DNA of 31,891 nt, taken from the IMG/VR virus record IMGVR_UViG_3300042731_000820, positions 1 to 31,891 of that record. One strand, given 5' to 3'. Numbering within the stretch: position 1 is the first letter of the stretch; every line of letters starts with the position of its first letter. A model generated the notes under the pieces. It saw only the letters and a program-made list of their open reading frames with translations, ran no database searches and was not told where the DNA came from. A program made the translations under genes and the position numbers. Positions 26,639-31,891 of the stretch are shown here, in pieces. This DNA is from a virus.

Positions 26639-28260
26639 TGATAAAGAATTTTTCACAATACCTCGTTGAAGAGGAGCGTGAAGTATTTTTCACGTTTGGT
26701 CGCATGAACCCGCCCACCATTGGTCACGGCAAGGTCATGGATGCACTATCAACCAAGTCGGGTAAGTCTGACTACAAAGTCTTCGTGTCGCAATCTCAAG
26801 ACCCGAAAAAGAACCCGCTGTCCTATAGTGACAAGATCAAACACACACGTAAGATGTTTCCAAAACATGCACGAAACATCATCGCAGACAAGTCGGTAAA
26901 AACCGCAATCAATGCGATGGTCGCTTTGTATGACCAAGGTTACAAGACAGTAACGATGGTTGTTGGAGAAGACCGTATTACAGAATTCGATGTCCTGTTG
27001 AAAAAATACAACGGGACGAAGGGCCGTCATGGCTTCTACAATTTTAAGAATATTAACATAGTATCTGCCGGTAAGAGAGATCCAGACGCTAGTGGTGTGG
27101 AAGGAATGTCCGCGTCTAAACAGCGAGAGAATGCAGCGAAAAATGATTTCGTAACGTTCGCGCAAGGCGTTCCAAAGTCTATGTCCGATAAAGACACACG
27201 TCGACTATTCAACGACGTGCGTAAGGGCATGGGACTAAATGAAGCCCTAGAATTCCGTAATCACCTAGAACTGAAACCAGTATCTGAAACCCGCGAACAA
27301 TATGTTGCGGGTTCTCTGTTTGAAGTTGGCGATACAGTAGTCATCAAAGAAAGTGATGAGGTGGCTACTGTATCCGTTCTAGGAGCAAACTACGTCATTG
27401 TGGAACACAATGGCAAGAAGTCCCGCAAGTGGTTAGACGCAGTCGAGAAACTTGAAGAGGACGTGTCGCAAAGACAGATAGACGACCTAGAGAAGTTCGG
27501 TGATCGTTTGTTGAAGAAGTTCAATATCGACATCGAGTTCACCCGTCATTTCGCAGATCGTATGAACGACAAGCGCAATGACCCAGAGATCAAGGTCGCA
27601 GAGATTCAGCGCTTGTTCAAGAAGATCGCAAAGAACAAGGGCAAAGACATTAAGAAACACGGAGATGCAGAGGCGGTCCTCAAGGATATGCAGTCAGATC
27701 TGAATCTTCCGGTTGTTGTAAACTACAAAGACGGTGAGTTTGAGGTGGTCAACAAGACCATCATGCGCAAGAAAGGATTCAAGACAACGAGTCCAGAGAT
27801 TAAGTACGAAGCAAAGGCGCAGGATCCAGACATCAAGGATCGTGAAGGAACTCAACCAGCGCGATACCACGCAGGACTGAAGAAGTCCACCAAGGCGAAG
27901 AGAGACGCGCACTTCAAGAAACACGGTAAGAAGGCAGATGACGATAACTCTGCATACAAACCAGCGCCAGGCGATGCAACCGCAAAAACCAAACCATCGA
28001 AGTATACCAAGGCGTTCAAGGACATGTATGAAGAACAGGATCAGATCCTAGAAAACTGGGTGACAGATCTTATGAACAAGTTGGACGCCAAGTCTATCCA
28101 TAGGAATAAATATAAAAAGGTCGCACAGTACATCAAGAAAGAACTTGAGAAGTCTGGCGACAAACGTTCGATAGAATACCACGCTGCTGATACTATTCGT
28201 AAGTTCAATCTGGACATGGATACAAAGGCACTCGCGGGTATGATAAGGCAATTGGCATGA
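26638..28260 (+). CDS. Cytidylyltransferase-like nucleotidyltransferase with extra C-terminal domains
   Basis: 540 residues. The N-terminus MIKNFSQYLVEE fits the capsid-targeting pattern. F-G-R-M-N-P-P-T-I-G-H (20-30) is the nucleotide-binding H-x-G-H-like motif of cytidylyl/nicotinamide-nucleotide adenylyltransferases, and GMSASKQREN (about 150-159) stands where those enzymes have I-S-G-T-x-x-R. A middle part (about 225-270) resembles a small SH3-like barrel. A further domain (about 280-400) has an EFTRHFADRMNDKRND stretch. The C-terminal third is Lys-rich and probably disordered. NAD or lipid precursors are possible substrates, unproven. The overlaps with its neighbours suggest one late operon. 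Confidence 0.75.
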   Translation: MIKNFSQYLVEEEREVFFTFGRMNPPTIGHGKVMDALSTKSGKSDYKVFVSQSQDPKKNPLSYSDKIKHTRKMFPKHARNIIADKSVKTAINAMVALYDQGYKTVTMVVGEDRITEFDVLLKKYNGTKGRHGFYNFKNINIVSAGKRDPDASGVEGMSASKQRENAAKNDFVTFAQGVPKSMSDKDTRRLFNDVRKGMGLNEALEFRNHLELKPVSETREQYVAGSLFEVGDTVVIKESDEVATVSVLGANYVIVEHNGKKSRKWLDAVEKLEEDVSQRQIDDLEKFGDRLLKKFNIDIEFTRHFADRMNDKRNDPEIKVAEIQRLFKKIAKNKGKDIKKHGDAEAVLKDMQSDLNLPVVVNYKDGEFEVVNKTIMRKKGFKTTSPEIKYEAKAQDPDIKDREGTQPARYHAGLKKSTKAKRDAHFKKHGKKADDDNSAYKPAPGDATAKTKPSKYTKAFKDMYEEQDQILENWVTDLMNKLDAKSIHRNKYKKVAQYIKKELEKSGDKRSIEYHAADTIRKFNLDMDTKALAGMIRQLA

Positions 28261-28529
28261 TCAATTTTAAGAAGTACCTTGAAGAAAAACGATATGGTCT
28301 CTACTCCGAAATTGATTTAGGAGAAGGTCCAGACGGTATCGCAGCGAAGGCGAAAAAGTCGGGTATCTCACCGGACACCCTTCGCAAGGTTTATAATAGA
28401 GGTGTTGCTGCATGGAAGACGGGTCACCGCCCAGGCACCACACCGCAACAATGGGGAATGGCAAGGGTTAATGCCTTCATCGTAAAGAAGAAGAAAGGTA
28501 ACCTGAACCACGACAAAGACTTAGCATAA
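28257..28529 (+). CDS. Small protein with capsid-targeting N-terminus (DUF5824-like)
   Basis: 90 residues. MINFKKYLEEK fits the capsid-targeting pattern with L-x-E. The central GISPDTLRKVYNRGVAAWKTGHRPGTTPQQWGMARVNAF is, from memory, a pattern found in marine T4-like phages (DUF5824). Basic Lys-rich end. It begins four bases inside the nucleotidyltransferase gene. Function unknown. Confidence 0.7.
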   Translation: MINFKKYLEEKRYGLYSEIDLGEGPDGIAAKAKKSGISPDTLRKVYNRGVAAWKTGHRPGTTPQQWGMARVNAFIVKKKKGNLNHDKDLA

Positions 28530-28556
28530 AACTCAAATAGAGGTTTTAAACAAAAA

Positions 28557-30119
28557 ATGGCAAATCAAATTTTAGCGGGTGCTGTGTTTCAGGCTGGTCA
28601 AGTAATTGCCGGTGTTGACGCAGATAACCCACCATACGTAGGACCACCACAACCAAAGTCGTGGAACTTCGACAACCAATACAACCACAGCACATACGTT
28701 TTAGTAGATGCGCACAGTGGTATGAAACTATCAAATACTAGTGGTTGGACTCTTGAATTCTGGTCCAAGTTCGACGGAAGCCCAGGCCAAGAAAATATTA
28801 TCGAGTGGAGTGACGGTGATCACATTTCTATCACTAGCTGGGAAGGTGGTAACGAATGGAAATTCAACACCAACACCGGTCAGAATATGACCATAGCATT
28901 TGATAATGTTGGTGGAAGCTTCCCATCTCTGTGGACAACTGGAAGTAATGATGAATGGAGTCATGTGGCATTTGTAGGTACTCCTACGGGATCTGGTAGT
29001 GTTCGAATTGATTTCTACCTAAATGGTGTTAAACATCCACAAAACTACACATCTTCACAGACATATGGAACCGCAGGTAACACGCAGATTGGTAAGTACC
29101 TAGATGGTTCTATGTTCGACTTCCGTATGAGCAGCACTCCACGTTACACTGCGGACTTTACTGCACCAACTGATCTACTACCAATTGATGGGAATGTCAC
29201 TTTATCGACTCTACGATATGAGACACTAAGTGATGAATCTACATACGGTTCTTCAGTTTCTGTAGTCGGTGACTTTGGTGTTGAACCAGTGCCACAAGAG
29301 AACTATCCGTTCACACCTGTTCCACCACCATCTTATACTAACTACAGTACAGAATATACAACATTAAGTGGTGGTTCACTTGTTGAAGTAACACACTCGG
29401 GTGGTGTTCATAACCTAAATGCTACCATCGATTCTATGACCGATGGAGATGCACTACTTCTTTCTCCGGGCGAATATGAAATTGATGGTGTAACTGACAC
29501 AACTGATGGTGGAAATCCTGATAATAGTTACACCAATGATTATATGCGTATGAAGAATATCGCTCTTGTAGGCAAGTCGGACAATCCATCCGACATTACT
29601 GTTCACTTGAGAGAAGGTCCAGCAACATATATTGATGGTGGATACGATCCTATATTCGGTGCATATAGTGGTGTAACATCTGATTGGTTAAGACACTTTG
29701 CTTATCTGAGAGTGGTCAGACACACCACTCAAACAGTGCCATATGGAGTTGCACTTGCTGGATACCATGCGGGGCCAACCAAAGGATATGCTAAGAATGT
29801 CATATTTGATTTAGGTGGTTCTTCAGTGTCATGGAGATATAATAACGCCAATACCTCTCAGAAGGTCAAATTTGAAGACTGTTCATTCGTAAATTATAGT
29901 GAGTGGGTAGGATCTTATAGTGGTGCGGCAGGGACAGTGGTAGTAGAAGACTGTGCATTCTCTGGAACCGGAAATTTGGGCGATTCTAGGATATCTGTTT
30001 CAGGAACTAACATTGAAAACGTAACGTTCGATTATGCGTTCAATTACACACCGACCACGTCTGGTCACTTGAATGAAGCAACAACATCTTCAACGGTTAG
30101 CATTTCTGATCCAAGTTAA
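28557..30119 (+). CDS. Tail-fibre/adhesin-like protein with LamG-type and beta-helix regions
   Basis: 520 residues, low in Cys and rich in Gly, Ser, Thr, Tyr and Asn. After a short N-terminal segment with A-G-Q-V-I-A-G-V-D-A-D-N-P-P (about 13-26), shared with the gene at 31184, residues about 40-215 form a concanavalin-A/LamG-like lectin domain (LEFWSKF, W-S-H-V-A-F, F-Y-L-N-G-V-K, I-G-K-Y-L-D-G-S-M-F-D-F-R). Residues about 255-505 look like a right-handed beta-helix (G-D-A-L-L-L-S-P-G-E-Y, NVIFDLGG, VKFEDCSF, VVVEDCAFSG). Such proteins bind or cut host surface glycans. A polysaccharide lyase activity is possible but no active site is clear. Confidence 0.85.
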   Translation: MANQILAGAVFQAGQVIAGVDADNPPYVGPPQPKSWNFDNQYNHSTYVLVDAHSGMKLSNTSGWTLEFWSKFDGSPGQENIIEWSDGDHISITSWEGGNEWKFNTNTGQNMTIAFDNVGGSFPSLWTTGSNDEWSHVAFVGTPTGSGSVRIDFYLNGVKHPQNYTSSQTYGTAGNTQIGKYLDGSMFDFRMSSTPRYTADFTAPTDLLPIDGNVTLSTLRYETLSDESTYGSSVSVVGDFGVEPVPQENYPFTPVPPPSYTNYSTEYTTLSGGSLVEVTHSGGVHNLNATIDSMTDGDALLLSPGEYEIDGVTDTTDGGNPDNSYTNDYMRMKNIALVGKSDNPSDITVHLREGPATYIDGGYDPIFGAYSGVTSDWLRHFAYLRVVRHTTQTVPYGVALAGYHAGPTKGYAKNVIFDLGGSSVSWRYNNANTSQKVKFEDCSFVNYSEWVGSYSGAAGTVVVEDCAFSGTGNLGDSRISVSGTNIENVTFDYAFNYTPTTSGHLNEATTSSTVSISDPS

Positions 30120-30124
30120 ATACT

Positions 30125-31174
30125 ATGAAAAAGTTTACTGAAATAAGAGAAGCAAGGCGGTCTGCACAAGACCGTCTTTCCGCACGTGCGGCAAAACATG
30201 GTCTTGGTTCGCAGAAGCGACTAGACAAAATTAAGAAGTCTGCTGATTTTTTCAGTAAACCACCACCATCTTTCTCTAAGGACGAACTGAAGAAGATGGG
30301 ATATGCAGTTGAAGCATCGTCGCCTGAACAACAGGCGGCGATCGCTATTGCCAAGAAGGCGGACAAGGTAGTTAATGAGGATATCAACGTCAAGAGCATT
30401 GACATCTTCAAGGCTGCCGCAAAGGATTTCGAAAAGAACAAGGACATCAACTTCCAGTCCATCGCAGACGCACTGCGCACGATTGCGACGATGGTGAGAT
30501 CGTTGAGTATGAGTAAGTCCGGACGAAGTGATTATAAGTCTGAAAAGATCATCAATAAACAGGAAGTCCGAATCAACAACATCATCAATAAGACGATGTA
30601 TGGTAAAGGTGGCGCTACTCCAGAAGGAAGAGAGATCAAGAAACTTCTGACCAAACACGGACTTGATCGCACATTCAACGGATTGATTTTCAACTCCGTA
30701 GACGAAGCAACCATCCTGAGAACCAAGACTACACGAAAGCAGTCCGATGCGTCTAAAAAGAAAGACCAAAAGAAAGCAGTAAAAGTTTTTAAAGACATTA
30801 AGAAAGGAAAATATCCTAATGTCAAAATTGGTGAAGAAACACTTGACGAAGCATACTACCGTGGCCAACGCAGGGCGACACCAAAGAAAAAGGAACCACC
30901 AAAGATGGGTTCCAAATCAGGTTCCGGTTATGACCTTTACCATAAGTCCTATTCAGGTGCGTTACAACACGCATACGCATGGGCGAAGAAACAAGGTCAC
31001 ATAGTAGATCCAGACGACATCGATTCGAAGGTTGCATCTGGTCCTAAGAAACCAAGCGAGGGTCGCACTAACAGTTTCACATTGAAACTCAAGGACAACC
31101 CTAAGAAGATGCTTGCTGTCCAAGTGTATGGCATGGGTGGTGGTAAGTACGAATTAAACACGTATATCACGTAA
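30125..31174 (+). CDS. Late Lys-rich protein, possibly capsid-packaged
   Basis: 349 residues. The N-terminus MKKFTEIREARRSAQ is a weaker form of the capsid-targeting pattern (I-R-E-A). Much of it is helical and rich in Lys. A central MYGKGGATPEGREIKKLLTKHGLDRTFNGLIF segment and a C-terminal YDLYHKSYSGALQHAYAWAKKQGH region look folded. The N-terminal part (RSAQDRLSARAAKHG) resembles disordered tails of other marine phage structural proteins. It lies between two fibre genes. Function unknown. Confidence 0.65.
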   Translation: MKKFTEIREARRSAQDRLSARAAKHGLGSQKRLDKIKKSADFFSKPPPSFSKDELKKMGYAVEASSPEQQAAIAIAKKADKVVNEDINVKSIDIFKAAAKDFEKNKDINFQSIADALRTIATMVRSLSMSKSGRSDYKSEKIINKQEVRINNIINKTMYGKGGATPEGREIKKLLTKHGLDRTFNGLIFNSVDEATILRTKTTRKQSDASKKKDQKKAVKVFKDIKKGKYPNVKIGEETLDEAYYRGQRRATPKKKEPPKMGSKSGSGYDLYHKSYSGALQHAYAWAKKQGHIVDPDDIDSKVASGPKKPSEGRTNSFTLKLKDNPKKMLAVQVYGMGGGKYELNTYIT

Positions 31175-31183
31175 GGTATAAGA

Positions 31184-31891
31184 ATGTCAACAGATATTTC
31201 AGGCGGAACTTCGGTCGCCGCAGGAACAGTCATCGCAGGTATTGATGCGTTAAACCCGCCAGTTCCCACTGTAGAAACTCCATCTTGGGTAAACTCATAC
31301 AGTCTTATCTCGCTGGGACTAGGTTTATCAGACGAACCGTATGAACATGTCCAAGGGGATTCCGTCCTTACTGTTCACGGTAATGGTGTCACTGCCGATA
31401 CAGCAGTTGGTGAGATAGATGGTGAGACTGGACGACCAATCATTCAGTTTGATGGTAGTGGAGACTACATCAAAATTGAACATCCTACTGCATTCAAGTA
31501 TGGTACTGGTGACTTCATGATCGAAGGTTGGTTCCTTACACGTGGTAGTGGGGCCCCACAAAACGTATTTGCGCAGAGAGACCAAGGTGGTCCTATTCTA
31601 AGGATCGAGTCTAACGGAAAACTAAAATACTTCCGTGGTGGTGGTAACAACATGCAAGTGTCTACGCTGACATTAGACGTGGATACTTGGTACAACTTTA
31701 CTATGGTTCGTGCTGCAGGAACAATGACGATCTACCTAAATGGTATAGAGTACATGAGTTTCCCAGAGACGTACAACTTCAGTTCACTGACCGAAATTCA
31801 AATCGGTGGGTGGGTGAACGGACCAGAGTGGTTCGACGGTGCATTGTATGGGTTCCACATTACTACAGAAGTGGAAGTCCCAGAAGTCCCA
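31184..31891 (+). CDS. Second LamG-domain fibre-like protein (3' truncated by window)
   Basis: Open from ATG 31184 through the last base, 236 residues visible. The first 27 residues contain A-G-T-V-I-A-G-I-D-A-L-N-P-P, the same anchor as the fibre at 28557. A LamG/concanavalin-like domain follows (about 75-225: ALSO F-D-G-S-G-D-Y-I-K-I, F-M-I-E-G-W-F, W-Y-N-F-T-M-V-R, I-Y-L-N-G, I-Q-I-G-G-W, F-D-G-A-L-Y-G-F). It probably recognises sugars on the host. Ribosome site is weak (GTATAAG). The missing end prevents telling whether a beta-helix or enzyme domain follows. Confidence 0.85.
   Translation, partial: MSTDISGGTSVAAGTVIAGIDALNPPVPTVETPSWVNSYSLISLGLGLSDEPYEHVQGDSVLTVHGNGVTADTAVGEIDGETGRPIIQFDGSGDYIKIEHPTAFKYGTGDFMIEGWFLTRGSGAPQNVFAQRDQGGPILRIESNGKLKYFRGGGNNMQVSTLTLDVDTWYNFTMVRAAGTMTIYLNGIEYMSFPETYNFSSLTEIQIGGWVNGPEWFDGALYGFHITTEVEVPEVP

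Noticed and set aside
30109-30123. TTAAATACT, similar to an extended late promoter
   Set aside because: Only eight of ten bases match TATAAATACT, and transcription would begin inside the next gene.
30221-30868. A 215-codon minus-strand open frame opposite the Lys-rich late protein
   Set aside because: Lys-rich genes (AAG/AAA) give Phe/Leu-rich open mirrors. The product is low-complexity Phe/Val/Leu with no start signal.
1-31891. Insertion sequences, integrase, attachment sites or a CRISPR array
   Set aside because: No transposase or integrase motifs, no direct repeats framing a block, and no regular repeat-spacer pattern were seen by eye.

Overview
The window reads as a piece of a T4-like (contractile-tailed) bacteriophage genome, probably marine. 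The evidence is a UvsX recombinase next to a gp41-type DnaB-family helicase, four copies of the T4-type late-promoter box TATAAATA, lectin-domain fibre genes, eight scattered tRNA genes, and very tight packing with ATGA and TAATG overlaps. All genes but one are on the + strand, and no gene-free stretch exceeds about 210 bases. The phage IscU is very close to the enterobacterial protein as I remember it, and a PsiE-like gene is present. Both hint at a gammaproteobacterial host, but this is inference.

Layout. 1-2081: end of an unknown gene, a Dam-type adenine methylase and a possible archaeo-eukaryotic-type primase. 2082-4015: nucleotide-sugar epimerase and UDP-sugar 6-dehydrogenase. 3948-6710: uvsX, an unknown gene and the gp41 helicase. 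6720-10311: small genes, a 2OG-oxygenase-like protein, the Fe-S scaffold IscU, an SGNH hydrolase-like protein and an exported SleB-type wall hydrolase. 10333-11669: tRNA-Glu and a complete isocitrate lyase. 11715-13128: small genes, including an HEXXH protein and the only minus-strand gene. 13248-13792: tRNA-Asn, tRNA-Leu and a cupin. 13875-15836: a restriction-endonuclease-like protein, a ParB-like protein and an adenine-methylase-like protein, which look like an imported restriction-modification-type cassette. 15836-19654: many small proteins, a GT9-like glycosyltransferase, tRNA-Asp, paired lipoproteins, an exported HEXXH protein and PsiE. 19765-20265: three tRNAs. 20311-22481: a P-loop kinase and a di-heme cytochrome c peroxidase lipoprotein. 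22713-22955: tRNA-Ala and a long imperfect palindrome. 22992-31174: a RecB/Cas4-type nuclease and a late block of enzymes that start with a T4-like capsid-targeting peptide, interleaved with LamG-domain fibre genes. The second fibre runs off the end.

Expression. Two promoter systems are visible. At least ten sites match the host sigma70 consensus closely (TTGACA, 17-18 nt, TATAAT/TACAAT/TATACT), often inside the preceding gene. They serve dam, the primase-like gene, uvsX, the helicase, the lyase operon, the restriction-like cassette, the peroxidase and the nuclease. In three cases the ATG lies 7-8 nt after the -10 box, which predicts leaderless mRNAs. TATAAATA boxes sit only in the 20-26 kb part, consistent with late expression of packaged and structural proteins.

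Most notable content. One phage carries isocitrate lyase (glyoxylate shunt), IscU (Fe-S assembly), a two-heme peroxidase (peroxide removal at the envelope) and PsiE (phosphate starvation). Together these suggest reprogramming of host carbon, iron and redox metabolism. Six enzymes or basic proteins carry a putative capsid-targeting N-terminus and may be packaged in the head and injected: a kinase, a PD-(D/E)XK-like protein, a ligase-like nucleotidyltransferase, a basic protein, a cytidylyltransferase-like protein and a small protein.
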